Source: Vibrio ichthyoenteri ATCC 700023
GTDB lineage: Bacteria; Pseudomonadota; Gammaproteobacteria; Enterobacterales; Vibrionaceae
Reading direction: 5' to 3'
DNA: 64,000 bases
NCBI RefSeq assembly: GCF_000222605.1
Contig: NZ_AFWF01000308.1
Location: 1-64,000 of the forward strand
The position numbers were made by a program, and so were the translations under genes. How positions within the stretch are numbered: position 1 is the stretch's first letter; the number at the start of each line of letters is the position of its first letter. The notes beneath the pieces were generated by a model, which did not search any database, had not been told where the DNA came from, and worked only from the letters and a program-made list of their open reading frames with translations. Shown here piece by piece: positions 1-8,250 of the stretch.

Positions 1-15
1 CCATTTTGGGAGTCC

Positions 16-2871
16 TTACGCTTTGCGAATATTACAGAGAGTCACTTTGGTTTCTTGCATCAAAGTAACAGGGTCATAACCGTAAGTGGTCGCCGTGTTA
101 GCAGCTTCACCAAGCACATAAGGAGCTGAACCTTCAGGATATTTATCCAGAAGACTTTCACCCTCGAAGCGACCACCGAAGTGGAACGGTAAGAATGCAA
201 GGCCAGGCATAACGCGTGGAGTTACCATCGCTTTTACCTTAATACGGCCTTTCTCTGCACCTTCAACCCAAACGTCATCGCCATCTTGAATGCCAAGGTC
301 GTTTGCGTCTTTCAGGTTAATTTCAACAAACATCTCTTGTTGAAGCTCAGCAAGCCATGGGTTAGAACGCGTTTCTTCACCACCACCTTCGTACTCAACC
401 AAACGGCCAGAAGTCAGGATAATCGGGTATTCTTTCGATTTATCTTGTTCTTGGATTGATTTGTACATCGTTGGTAGACGGAAGATTGCTTCTTTGTCAT
501 CCCACGTTGAGTATTCAGCAAGAAGATCACGACGTGGCGTGTACAGTGGTTCACGGTGCAGAGGAACTCGGTCCGGGAACGTCCATACAATGGCACGTGC
601 TTTCGCGTTACCAAATGGAATACAACCGTGTTTAATCGCAACACGTTGAATACCACCAGATAGATCGGTCTTCCAGTTTTTACCTTCAGCAGCCACTTTC
701 TCTTCTGCCGTTAGGTCATCCCACCAACCAAGCTGTTTTAGTAGCTTGTCGGTAAATTCAGGGTAACCATCTTTGATTTCACAACCTTTTGAGTAGCTAT
801 CTACTGCAAGTAGGCTCTGACCTTCAAATTCAACACCAAAACGCGTACGGAAGTTACCGCCACCCTCTGCAACCGTCTTCGACGTATCGTAAAGAATATG
901 CGTCCCTGGGTGTTTCATTTCAGGCGTACCCCAACATGGCCATGGCAAACCATAAGTTTCACCATTTGCTGGACCACCAATGCCTTCAAGTGTTGTGAAG
1001 TCAAATGTGTGCCAGTTTTGTTGGTGCTCCTTCAAACGCTCAGGGCTTTGACCTGAATAACCAATGGTCCACATACCTTTGTTAAATTCGCGGGTAATGT
1101 CTTCGATAACCGGTTGGTTGTTTTCAACTTTAATGTTCTTAAACAGCTGCTCAGAAATGCCTAGCTTTTGTGAAAGCAGGTACATGATTTCGTGGTCAGG
1201 TTTAGAATCAAACAATGGTTGGATAACTTGATCGCGCCATTGGATTGAACGGTTTGATGCAGTCACACTGCCGTGCGTTTCAAACTGAGTCGTTGCTGGT
1301 AACAGATAAACACCATCGGTGCGATCATTCATTACCGCGGCAACCGTTGGGTATGGGTCTACAACAACCATCATATCCAGCTTTTGCATCGCTTTTTTCA
1401 TCTCAGGCCCACGAGTCTGAGAGTTTACTGCGTGACCCCAGTAGAACATTGCGCGAATATTTTCGCGTTGACGGATATTGTCTTTGTTCTCTAGAACGCC
1501 ATCAACCCAACGAGATACAGGGATACCTGCACTGTTCATTGGTTTTTGGCCAGCGTATGAATTATCGTCGAAGCGACCGTGAACCCAGTTGTAATCTAGA
1601 TCCCAAACCTTCGACCAGTGACGCCAAGCGCCTTCTGATAGGCCGTAGTAACCTGGAAGCGTGTCAGAAAGTACGCCAAGGTCAGTTGCACCCTGTACGT
1701 TATCGTGACCACGGAAAATGTTCGCGCCACCGCCTGATTTACCCATGTTACCCAGTGCTAGTTCAAGCACACAGTAAGCACGCGTATTATTGTTACCGGT
1801 CGTATGCTGAGTACCACCCATACACCAAACAACACAGCCAGGACGGTTTTCAGAAAGCAATTTCGCCGTTTCATAAACTTGAGCTTCAGCGACGCCAGTC
1901 ACGCGCTCTACTTCTGCTGGAGTCCATTTTGCAACTTCAGTACGGATTTCATCCATACCAAATACGCGTTGGTAGATAAATTCTTTATCTTCCCAATTGT
2001 TTGCAAATACGTGCCATAGTACGCCCCAAATGAAGGCGACATCAGTACCTGGACGAAGAGCAACGTAATGATCTGCTTTTGCTGCTGTACGCGTACGACG
2101 CGGATCAGCAACAACGATCTTACAGTTGTTTTTCTCTTTAGCGATTAAGATATGCTGCATCGCAACTGGGTGCGCTTCTGCCGGGTTTGAACCGATGAAT
2201 AACATCGATTTACAGTTGTGCATATCATTGAATGAGTTTGTCATCGCACCGTAACCCCAAGTGTTTGCAACACCGGCTACTGTGGTCGAGTGACAGATAC
2301 GTGCTTGGTGGTCAACGTTGTTGGTACCCCAAAGCGACGCCATTTTACGATACAGGTAAGCCTGTTCGTTGTTGTGCTTAGCACTACCCAAGAAGTAAAC
2401 CGAGTCAGGGCCTGATTCTTCACGAATCTTCAGCGCTTGCTGGCTAATCTCTTCTAGAGCTTGTTCCCACGAAAGCTTTTTCCACTTACCGTTTTCAAGC
2501 TTCATTGGGTATTTTAAACGACGCTCACCATGGCCGTGCTCGCGCAGTGCTGCGCCTTTTGCACAGTGGCCACCAGCGTTAAATGGGTGGTCGAATGCTG
2601 GTTCTTGATCCGTCCATACGCCATTTTGAACTTCCGCGTAAACACCACAACCCACAGAACAGTGTGAACAGATAGTACGTTTCTGCTCTACTTTTGCTTC
2701 TGGGTCGACCGTTTTAGCTTCTGCTTTTTTGATCATGCCTGGTGCAAATAAACTTGCGCCAACTACCGCGCCACCAGCCGCTAATGAAGAGTTCTTCATG
2801 AACGTACGACGTGATACACCAAGTTGATTTTGCTCTTTGCTCACCGAATCGGAGCGTTTTACTAATTTCAT
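16..2871 (-). CDS. fdhA: Formate dehydrogenase catalytic subunit, Tat-exported, Cys type
   Basis: Molybdo/tungsto-bis-pyranopterin oxidoreductase that oxidises formate to CO2, probably in the periplasm. The 951-residue protein starts with a twin-arginine signal (SRRTFMK, residues 20-26) and a hydrophobic AAGGAVVGASLFAP stretch. A 4Fe-4S site follows (Cys68, Cys71, Cys75, Cys103). The active-site position is Cys193 in RICHSTTVAG, codon TGT, so this is a cysteine and not a selenocysteine enzyme. The C-terminal molybdopterin-dinucleotide binding domain ends the chain. The gene is the fourth of a minus-strand operon, 15 bp after the small Tat gene. The electron-transfer subunit (FdhB) and cytochrome (FdhC) usually follow and would lie beyond the left edge; only 15 bases remain there. 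The family assignment is very secure; whether Mo or W is the native metal cannot be told from sequence, although a tungstate-type transporter operon lies 23 kb away. Confidence 0.95.
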   Translation of the reverse strand: MKLVKRSDSVSKEQNQLGVSRRTFMKNSSLAAGGAVVGASLFAPGMIKKAEAKTVDPEAKVEQKRTICSHCSVGCGVYAEVQNGVWTDQEPAFDHPFNAGGHCAKGAALREHGHGERRLKYPMKLENGKWKKLSWEQALEEISQQALKIREESGPDSVYFLGSAKHNNEQAYLYRKMASLWGTNNVDHQARICHSTTVAGVANTWGYGAMTNSFNDMHNCKSMLFIGSNPAEAHPVAMQHILIAKEKNNCKIVVADPRRTRTAAKADHYVALRPGTDVAFIWGVLWHVFANNWEDKEFIYQRVFGMDEIRTEVAKWTPAEVERVTGVAEAQVYETAKLLSENRPGCVVWCMGGTQHTTGNNNTRAYCVLELALGNMGKSGGGANIFRGHDNVQGATDLGVLSDTLPGYYGLSEGAWRHWSKVWDLDYNWVHGRFDDNSYAGQKPMNSAGIPVSRWVDGVLENKDNIRQRENIRAMFYWGHAVNSQTRGPEMKKAMQKLDMMVVVDPYPTVAAVMNDRTDGVYLLPATTQFETHGSVTASNRSIQWRDQVIQPLFDSKPDHEIMYLLSQKLGISEQLFKNIKVENNQPVIEDITREFNKGMWTIGYSGQSPERLKEHQQNWHTFDFTTLEGIGGPANGETYGLPWPCWGTPEMKHPGTHILYDTSKTVAEGGGNFRTRFGVEFEGQSLLAVDSYSKGCEIKDGYPEFTDKLLKQLGWWDDLTAEEKVAAEGKNWKTDLSGGIQRVAIKHGCIPFGNAKARAIVWTFPDRVPLHREPLYTPRRDLLAEYSTWDDKEAIFRLPTMYKSIQEQDKSKEYPIILTSGRLVEYEGGGEETRSNPWLAELQQEMFVEINLKDANDLGIQDGDDVWVEGAEKGRIKVKAMVTPRVMPGLAFLPFHFGGRFEGESLLDKYPEGSAPYVLGEAANTATTYGYDPVTLMQETKVTLCNIRKA

Positions 2872-2886
2872 GCGCTAAGCTCCAAA

Positions 2887-3084
2887 TTACAATGAGTCGT
2901 AATAATCGCGAACATGCTGAGTTTCACGATAGCCCGTCTTCTTTTCGTCAGATTTAATTTCCACAGTTTCTGCTGCGGTTGCCGCTTTGGTTGCACCAGC
3001 GACAACTGCACCAGCTACGGCGGCAGTCGTTAAGCCTTTCAGGAGATCCCTGCGGCTTGTATTAATATCATTATTATCTTTCAT
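2887..3084 (-). CDS. Small Tat-signal protein of formate dehydrogenase operon
   Basis: A 65-residue protein that is almost entirely a twin-arginine signal (NTSRRDLLKG followed by an Ala/Val-rich hydrophobic stretch) with a short charged tail. It matches the small formate dehydrogenase-associated Tat protein family found just upstream of fdhA in Shewanella and Vibrio (called FdhX in Shewanella). Its role is not settled; an accessory subunit or a maturation or export helper are possible. It lies between the TorD-type chaperone gene (61 bp upstream) and fdhA (15 bp downstream), clearly in the same operon. Confidence 0.85.
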   Translation of the reverse strand: MKDNNDINTSRRDLLKGLTTAAVAGAVVAGATKAATAAETVEIKSDEKKTGYRETQHVRDYYDSL

Positions 3085-3145
3085 TATTGCTTCCTTACCC
3101 TCAGGTAGTTTTTTTGGGGGCTTGACGCCCCTCTTATCGATGTTA

Positions 3146-3772
3146 TTACTCGTACTCAGTTACGTTTTTTACATCAATTTTTAAATGCGTTTTGCTCTTA
3201 GTATTTTTGCTGAACTGCACTTGCTCAAGCGTACCGAAAGCACGTAGCAGCGCTGCTGCTGAGCGGTAGAAATCAGCACTATTGGCGGTTTCTACCTGTT
3301 GCGCGAATGCGTCATACCAAGTCGCAATGTGCTTATTGAAGAAAGCTTGTTGAATCTCAACCTCTTCCTCCGTTAGCATCGCCATCACTTCACACAAAGC
3401 AGAAATATGATCTTCCGGCTCCTTCACTTGATCTTCACGTTCAAAGCCAAGCAATTCGAGGTCATGTCGAATATCCGCTAATGGTTTTTCCATTAGTGAA
3501 CCCGTCATATGCCAAGAACCAAATAAAACCGCCTCTCCGCGACCAATACCGATAAAGAGATTTTGATATTCCTCTTCTAACGCTTCGCGTTCGGCATGTT
3601 TAGCGGCATCTTGGAGTGCAAACCAAGCTTTTTGCATGGCACTTTCTGTTTGTTCTACTTCAAGCGCAGTCAGAAATTCAATCAGTTCGGCACTTGGGGC
3701 TTGGCGAAATAAAGTCGCAAGCAAGAGATAGATATCGCTGCGTAGTGATTGTTGTTCGTTAATGTTTTCCAC
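3146..3772 (-). CDS. TorD/DmsD-family chaperone for formate dehydrogenase
   Basis: A 208-residue all-helical protein of the TorD family of cytoplasmic redox-enzyme maturation chaperones. These bind the Tat signal of a molybdoenzyme and hold it back until the cofactor is inserted. Visible family features are the N-terminal helical region (SDIYLLLATLFRQAPSAELI) and the central EPEDHISALCEVMAML segment, close to the E-P-x-D-H motif typical of TorD. It sits 9 bp after the poly-ferredoxin gene and 61 bp before the small Tat gene, so its client is most likely FdhA (and possibly the small Tat protein). Confidence 0.85.
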   Translation of the reverse strand: MENINEQQSLRSDIYLLLATLFRQAPSAELIEFLTALEVEQTESAMQKAWFALQDAAKHAEREALEEEYQNLFIGIGRGEAVLFGSWHMTGSLMEKPLADIRHDLELLGFEREDQVKEPEDHISALCEVMAMLTEEEVEIQQAFFNKHIATWYDAFAQQVETANSADFYRSAAALLRAFGTLEQVQFSKNTKSKTHLKIDVKNVTEYE

Positions 3773-3781
3773 GCACAGCTC

Positions 3782-5443
3782 CTAATATTTCAATTGGTTA
3801 GTTGGATCTTTCGCCATGCTTTCAAACATGTCGATCACACGGCAGTCTTCACACATCGCAATACGACTCACGGCCGCTTCGTTATCAAAATGCGAGTGAC
3901 CGCGTAACTTTGATTGCAACATATCAATCATAGATTGAGGTGCAAATGGCTTATGACAACGAGTACATTCCGCCGCTTTCTCTTGATGAATAATAGTCGC
4001 TTTTTGACGCGACTCCTTATCCCAGTTGATGCGAGGAGTTAATGTAAGAACATTTTCTGGACACGCTTTGGTACATAAACCACATTGAATACAGTCTTGT
4101 TCAACAAACATAAGTGAAGGAGATTGACCATCGGTATGCAGAGCACGTGTTGGACAAACCGCCACACAACTCATGCATAATGTACAATCTTTGCTCTCAC
4201 ACTCTACGTTGCCGTATGGCGCACTCGCTGAAAGTTCAACAATGTTATCGACTGGAATACGTGACATTGCCAATGCATCAAGAGCGGTAAACAAACGTTG
4301 ACGCTTATTGCCTTCTAAATCGCCTAATGCCAGATCAAATGAATCAGTACAAAGTGTTGGAGGGCCTTCGCGTAATGATTCAAGATAAAGGATATCAATA
4401 CACTCTTTTTGAATTCCCAAATGAGCTAATAGCTCTTGGGCCATTGATACTTCATTATTCAAAATACGAATGATCGTTGGCGGCATAAAGCGACTAGCAG
4501 CAAACAGAACTTGAGTCGCACCATTCACCAGCGCGGCGAACCAAGTATCAATGCCAATGGATGGTAATTCTTCTACAACGACCGGAATGACGTTATCTGG
4601 CAATGCTTTAAGTGCCATGACGTTGTAACTTTCATGACGCGAACTACAGATAAGAACGATCGGATCTAGACCACCAGCTTGCTCATAATTGGCGAGAGTA
4701 CGCTCAATGAATTTTTGTGTATCACTTGGATTTGGTAGTGCGTAGTGGATAGCTTCTGTCGGGCAAGCCGTTGCACACGTTCCCACCCCTTGACAAAGGT
4801 ATGGGTTAATTTCGATATGGTGACCGCTTTTATCGTCACCTTGACTGGTTAATGCACCAGCCGGACATGCGTCTACACAACGCTCACAACCTTTTACGCC
4901 GCGAGAGCTATGTGCACACAAATCGGTATCTAAACGGAAAAATTTAGGCTTATCGAAAGTCCCCATTAAGGTTGGGATCTCTTCCAAAGCATCGGCTAGT
5001 TTTGGATAACCACGACCAACAGGGTAATAACCAGGAACTGGAACCTCTTCGCTCATACAGCTATTTAGGCAAAGATCCAAAACCACATCAAAGCAATCAT
5101 GACCAATCGCGACTTCTGCTAAGTTACTACGTAGCAGGTTGTTTTCAATCGTCACTTCAAAGGTACCAAGGAAACCGGTCACTTCTACTGAATTAGCGTA
5201 GTAAAGCTGACTATTGGTGCCCTTTTCCCCATCCGTAGAGAGCAGTGTCAAACTTTTCATTTGCGACAGTTGTTGTGCTGCGCTCTCAATGATGGTCGTA
5301 GGACCGACAATAAGCGTATTACCACCACTTTCATAACTGACCGTTGGTGGGATCAAATTGGTTAGCTCGACGGTGTTGTCAAACGCGTAAAGTCTCGCTT
5401 TACCATTTGTAGATGTTGCTTGTTCTAATAGTTGTTTTAGCAT
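3782..5443 (-). CDS. Multi-cluster 4Fe-4S ferredoxin-type protein of fdh operon
   Basis: A 553-residue cytoplasmic iron-sulfur protein with no signal peptide. Two ferredoxin-like pairs are visible: residues 186-197 (CERCVDACPAGA) with 217-228 (CQGVGTCATACP), and 420-431 (CTLCMSCVAVCP) with 451-462 (CIQCGLCTKACP). Additional CxxC pairs lie at 493/496 and 531/534, possibly zinc or another cluster. It belongs to the 4Fe-4S proteins that accompany DUF3305/DUF3306 and TorD-like genes at Vibrio and Shewanella formate dehydrogenase loci. An electron-transfer or cluster-assembly role is inferred from context. It is the first gene after a terminator and a sigma-54-type promoter at 5514-5529, so it probably leads the operon. 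Confidence 0.85.
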   Translation of the reverse strand: MLKQLLEQATSTNGKARLYAFDNTVELTNLIPPTVSYESGGNTLIVGPTTIIESAAQQLSQMKSLTLLSTDGEKGTNSQLYYANSVEVTGFLGTFEVTIENNLLRSNLAEVAIGHDCFDVVLDLCLNSCMSEEVPVPGYYPVGRGYPKLADALEEIPTLMGTFDKPKFFRLDTDLCAHSSRGVKGCERCVDACPAGALTSQGDDKSGHHIEINPYLCQGVGTCATACPTEAIHYALPNPSDTQKFIERTLANYEQAGGLDPIVLICSSRHESYNVMALKALPDNVIPVVVEELPSIGIDTWFAALVNGATQVLFAASRFMPPTIIRILNNEVSMAQELLAHLGIQKECIDILYLESLREGPPTLCTDSFDLALGDLEGNKRQRLFTALDALAMSRIPVDNIVELSASAPYGNVECESKDCTLCMSCVAVCPTRALHTDGQSPSLMFVEQDCIQCGLCTKACPENVLTLTPRINWDKESRQKATIIHQEKAAECTRCHKPFAPQSMIDMLQSKLRGHSHFDNEAAVSRIAMCEDCRVIDMFESMAKDPTNQLKY

Positions 5444-5478
5444 CGCTCAGTTCCAGGGTTTAAGCAGATGAATTTAAC

Positions 5479-5493
5479 TTCGGTTACACCGAA
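5479..5493. repeat. Short inverted repeat in fdh operon leader
   Basis: TTCGGT-TAC-ACCGAA, 6-bp perfect arms around 3 bases. It lies in the presumed 5' untranslated region between the -24/-12 element and the ferredoxin start codon. It may form a small RNA hairpin or bind a protein. No T-tract follows, so it is not a terminator. Confidence 0.4.
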
Positions 5494-5513
5494 ATCTTAT
5501 CTACCCTCCTAAT

Positions 5514-5529
5514 AGCAAATGCCGTACCA
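5514..5529 (-). promoter_or_regulatory. Sigma-54 (-24/-12) promoter of fdh operon
   Basis: Read on the minus strand this is TGGTACGGCATTTGCT, which fits the sigma-54 consensus TGGYACR-N4-TTGCW at every defined position with the exact 10-bp gap between GG and GC. The expected start site is about 12 bp downstream, leaving a leader of roughly 60 nt before the ferredoxin gene start at 5443. A palindromic site (centre 5607) lies about 79 bp upstream of the GG, the usual place for an enhancer-binding activator. Confidence 0.75.
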
Positions 5530-5585
5530 ACTTTTATTTTAATTAATATCAATAACTTAAAGTTGAAATTGCGAAGTCATCAGAT

Positions 5586-5619
5586 AAAAAAAACCGAGTG
5601 AGACAAATTGTCTCACTCG
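5586..5619 (-). terminator. Terminator of DUF3305-DUF3306 unit, overlapping an activator site
   Basis: A perfect inverted repeat with 12-bp arms (CGAGTGAGACAA, 5595-5606, and its complement 5608-5619), followed on the minus strand by a run of eight T (5586-5593). This is a good intrinsic terminator for the DUF3306 gene that ends at 5744. Its core TGAGACAAATTGTCTCA (5599-5615) also matches a site upstream of tupA, so the same bases probably serve as an activator-binding site for the fdh operon. Confidence 0.8.
5599..5615. promoter_or_regulatory. Putative enhancer palindrome of the fdh operon
   Basis: TGAGACAAATTGTCTCA, sharing TGnGACAAATTGTCnCA with 25936-25952 upstream of tupA. Both copies lie 65-80 bp upstream of a -24/-12 promoter. 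A weaker second copy (TGGTATATTTTGTCTCA, 11 of 15 defined positions) is at 5660-5676, farther upstream. Likely bound by the NtrC-type regulator encoded at 24411-25862; this is inferred from motif sharing only. Confidence 0.6.
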
Positions 5620-5743
5620 ACGTTGGCTTGAATAAGTCAAAATGTACCTATTTTTAGTGTGGTATATTTTGTCTCAGTGGTTTCTAGCCCTGATAGATAA
5701 GCCGCTAAACAAAAAATGAGCAATGCATTTTATTCGTCGATCA

Positions 5744-6469
5744 TCACAGCGATTTATCGACAGTCGCACCATTATCATCTGCACAATCGGTGGGCTCGCT
5801 TTGCTTCGATGTTTCGCTAATCTCAGTTTCGTAATCACTGTCAGAATCCACTGATTGCGAAGGCTCAGCATCGGATGCATAAGCGCTTTCCGCTTCACTA
5901 TCAACAATAGTGTTATCTGAACTTTCTTCAGTGATTGAATCATCAGATAATGTGCCATCTTCTTGTTCAAATGCTGAGTCTGACGTTGCGTTTTGTTCTG
6001 CCGCCTCTTCCGGTTTTTCCTTCACCCATTCACGTAATGTTTCCGCCACGCCTTGTGATAACGTCTTGAGGTTACTGTAATCCTCATCATAGTCATCTAA
6101 GCCATCACGAATATTAAATTCTGCCGACATAAACATCTTACGCATAGCCGCTTTCTTGGCACTCTCTTCTACCTGAGAAACCAATAAGTTGGCCAGTGAC
6201 ATTTCCTCTGGATCTTGAGTGTCAGGCTCTGTCGCCTCAGCTTCGTTAGCCTCTTCCGCTAATGCTGAACCTGTAGTTGTTGTCGCATCTACACTTGATG
6301 AGCGCTCTAAAGCATCCACAGTATCTTGATCGTTAACCTGTGATTCTATTGATTCTGATTGTTGAGTTTCTGCTAGCGTCATAGGTTCGCGAGCATGATC
6401 AGACTCTTTTTCAACGGCCTCGCTACCCAGTTTACGTTTCGACCAGCGGCTTAAAAAGTTAGTTGCCAT
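5744..6469 (-). CDS. DUF3306 protein, formate dehydrogenase-associated
   Basis: A cytoplasmic protein with an N-terminal FLSRWSKRKLGSE motif, a central region MSLANLLVSQVEESAKKAAMRKMFMSAEFNIRDGLDDYDEDYSN typical in outline of DUF3306, and a long acidic, Ser/Glu/Asp-rich, probably disordered tail. The start at 6469 (MATNFLSRW) is preferred over an upstream in-frame Met at 6484, because the family begins close to FLSRW. It overlaps the DUF3305 gene by 11 bp, implying translational coupling. Function is unknown; it occurs with formate dehydrogenase genes in Vibrio and Shewanella. A strong terminator follows about 125 bp downstream. Confidence 0.8.
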   Translation of the reverse strand: MATNFLSRWSKRKLGSEAVEKESDHAREPMTLAETQQSESIESQVNDQDTVDALERSSSVDATTTTGSALAEEANEAEATEPDTQDPEEMSLANLLVSQVEESAKKAAMRKMFMSAEFNIRDGLDDYDEDYSNLKTLSQGVAETLREWVKEKPEEAAEQNATSDSAFEQEDGTLSDDSITEESSDNTIVDSEAESAYASDAEPSQSVDSDSDYETEISETSKQSEPTDCADDNGATVDKSL

Positions 6470-6908
6470 TTGAACGTCCTGCACCTTTGCGTTTTTTACG
6501 TCGCGTTTCTAATAGTTCACCATGGCGACCGATGAAAGCTTCCATCCACGCCTGAATTGGCAAAGGAATATCATTTGATAAGACGAGGTAGTCGCCATCC
6601 ATATATTGTGCAGCTACACTTTGCGAGGCGGTCAACGTGACCACTTTAACCACGTCATTGCCATTAAAGTTATCCAGAATAAGAAACAGCTTAGGCTGCT
6701 GAGAACTAAGGTTAAAGCGGTAATCAGTACGCTCGTCACGATGCAACTGCAGCAAGGTCAAACGCTCGCTCTGCTGTTCTGGTTTGATATTAAAACCAGT
6801 CAACTCTTGTTGTGTGGTTGTCCATCTACCCGTTTGTATTTCACGAGCGACTAGATCACATTCAACTGGCCAAATGTCATCGGTTTTTTCAAGCGTTAAA
6901 ATGGACAT
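6459..6908 (-). CDS. DUF3305 protein, formate dehydrogenase-associated
   Basis: A 149-residue cytoplasmic protein. The segment WPVECDLVAREIQTGRWTTTQQELTGF and the later FLILDNFNGNDVVKVVTLTAS and MDGDYLVLSNDIPLPIQAWMEAFIGRH segments fit DUF3305, a small family found at formate dehydrogenase loci. The C-terminus is Arg/Lys-rich (RRKKRKGAGR). It is first in a two-gene unit with DUF3306 and divergent from fdhD. A -24/-12-like element with two mismatches lies upstream at 6955-6970. Function is not known. Confidence 0.75.
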   Translation of the reverse strand: MSILTLEKTDDIWPVECDLVAREIQTGRWTTTQQELTGFNIKPEQQSERLTLLQLHRDERTDYRFNLSSQQPKLFLILDNFNGNDVVKVVTLTASQSVAAQYMDGDYLVLSNDIPLPIQAWMEAFIGRHGELLETRRKKRKGAGRSNGN

Positions 6909-6954
6909 AGTTCACCTTTGTTTTTCGTTATACTGCCTACTTACGCGATGTTTA

Positions 6955-6970
6955 AGCAATATTTGTTCCC
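6955..6970 (-). promoter_or_regulatory. Possible sigma-54-like promoter of DUF3305 gene
   Basis: Minus-strand GGGAACAAATATTGCT has GG and GC with the required 10-bp gap but differs from TGGYACR-N4-TTGCW at two positions. It is placed about 45 bp upstream of the DUF3305 start codon. The match alone is weak; it gains weight from a similar element facing fdhD. Confidence 0.35.
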
Positions 6971-7124
6971 AATACTACTCGCACCAATAAAGAATTGTGT
7001 TTCTAGCCAAAGTATCGATGACAAGTAGCAATGAAAAACAACGCAATTACCGCTAAGATAAATTCTAGCCGATGGACGCTTATCCGGATACTTTAACGCA
7101 AACCGTCATTGTGGTGACTAAATG

Positions 7125-7140
7125 GGGTACAGTAATTGCT
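7125..7140 (+). promoter_or_regulatory. Possible sigma-54-like promoter of fdhD
   Basis: GGGTACAGTAATTGCT matches TGGYACR-N4-TTGCW except for the first base, with the correct GG-N10-GC spacing. It lies about 110 bp upstream of the fdhD start. No copy of the GACAAATTGTC palindrome was seen nearby, so the activator link is uncertain. Confidence 0.45.
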
Positions 7141-7248
7141 TAAGCAGTATTAAGTCCGTGAGATTGCGTCAATTTGATGCGTGTAATAACTTTTATCCCG
7201 CTTGCTTGAGAGCCTCTCTCAAGTTAGTGACTAGCTATAGGAACTACC

Positions 7249-8079
7249 GTGGTTAAGCCAAATATAATTAAAACCAGTGAAAACCCACTACAAACCATCG
7301 AAGTAGAAGTGTATGACGAATATGGCGAGAAACTCACAGAGCAGATTGCCTGTGAACGCCCTCTTACCGTGATGCTTAACTGGCGCGAAGTGGTGACACT
7401 AATGACGCTTGGATCGCGCCCTGAATCATTAGTCTTAGGCTATTTGAAAAACCAAAGTTTTCTGTCTGATCCTGAGTCGCTAGAGTCGGTGATTATTGAC
7501 TGGGAAACCAATTCCGCGGCTGTGATCACCAAAGAAAACACCGAACACATTGAAAGTGCCTTGAAGAAAAAGACGGTGACCTCTGGTTGTGGCCAAGGCA
7601 CGATGTACGGCAATGTCATGAAGCAACTTGAAAATTACCAAGTGCCGCAAACTCCGATTAAGCAATCTGAAATCTATACCGCCCTAGAAGCATTAACACA
7701 TTACAACGACACCTATAAAAAAGCGGGTGCCGTGCATGGTTGTGCGATTTGTCATGATGACCAAGTGCTGTCATTTGTGGAAGATGTAGGCCGTCATAAT
7801 GCGGTCGACACCTTGGCCGGTGAAATGTGGCTTAATCAAGAAACCGGTGACGGTAAGATTTTCTATACTACAGGTCGTTTGACGTCTGAAATGGTCATCA
7901 AAGTGGCACAAATGGGTATTCCAGTATTATTATCTCGTTCAGGAGTGACACAAATGGGGCTTGATTTGGCGCAGAAATTCGGCATCACCACCATTGCCCG
8001 CGCGAAAGGTTTACGCTTCCAAGTCTTTACTGGAGCAGACAAAATCACCTTCGATGTCAAAGGCCAAACTGAACAATAA
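7249..8079 (+). CDS. fdhD: Formate dehydrogenase accessory sulfurtransferase FdhD
   Basis: A 276-residue cytoplasmic protein needed to activate formate dehydrogenase by passing sulfur from IscS to the pyranopterin-bound metal. The family hallmark FVEDVGRHNAVDTLAGEM is at residues 177-193, and a GRLTSEMVIK-type motif follows. The loop that usually carries a CxxC pair reads SGCGQGTMYG here: Cys114 is present and the second Cys is Gly117. Two further cysteines lie at residues 165 and 168 (HGCAICHD). The start is GTG at 7249 with a weak TAGGAA Shine-Dalgarno. It is divergent from the DUF3305-DUF3306 unit. Confidence 0.92.
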   Translation: MVKPNIIKTSENPLQTIEVEVYDEYGEKLTEQIACERPLTVMLNWREVVTLMTLGSRPESLVLGYLKNQSFLSDPESLESVIIDWETNSAAVITKENTEHIESALKKKTVTSGCGQGTMYGNVMKQLENYQVPQTPIKQSEIYTALEALTHYNDTYKKAGAVHGCAICHDDQVLSFVEDVGRHNAVDTLAGEMWLNQETGDGKIFYTTGRLTSEMVIKVAQMGIPVLLSRSGVTQMGLDLAQKFGITTIARAKGLRFQVFTGADKITFDVKGQTEQ

Positions 8080-8091
8080 CCGCTTCATCCA

Positions 8092-8123
8092 CAGTAAGCC
8101 CCTATATATATTGGGGCTTACTG
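8092..8123 (+). terminator. Hairpin after fdhD
   Basis: Inverted repeat CAGTAAGCCCC ... GGGGCTTACTG with 11-bp arms and a 10-bp AT loop, beginning 12 bp after the fdhD stop. The following sequence (CTGTCTTTATTG) is only moderately T-rich, so termination may be partial. Confidence 0.65.
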
Positions 8124-8250
8124 CTGTCTTTATTGAGTTGCAAAACCCCTCGACACTGCTATTAGTTTAATAACCGCTTAAAACCAAAATCACATCAAGT
8201 GAACAATATGATAAAGCGGACCTTAAACGTCATCAGCTAGGGAGGTGTCT

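Noticed and set aside
1245-1979. 244-residue plus-strand frame inside fdhA
   Set aside because: It lies wholly antisense to the clear fdhA gene and has no recognisable domain.
2293-2295. Selenocysteine in FdhA
   Set aside because: The active-site codon is TGT, not TGA, and no in-frame stop is present.
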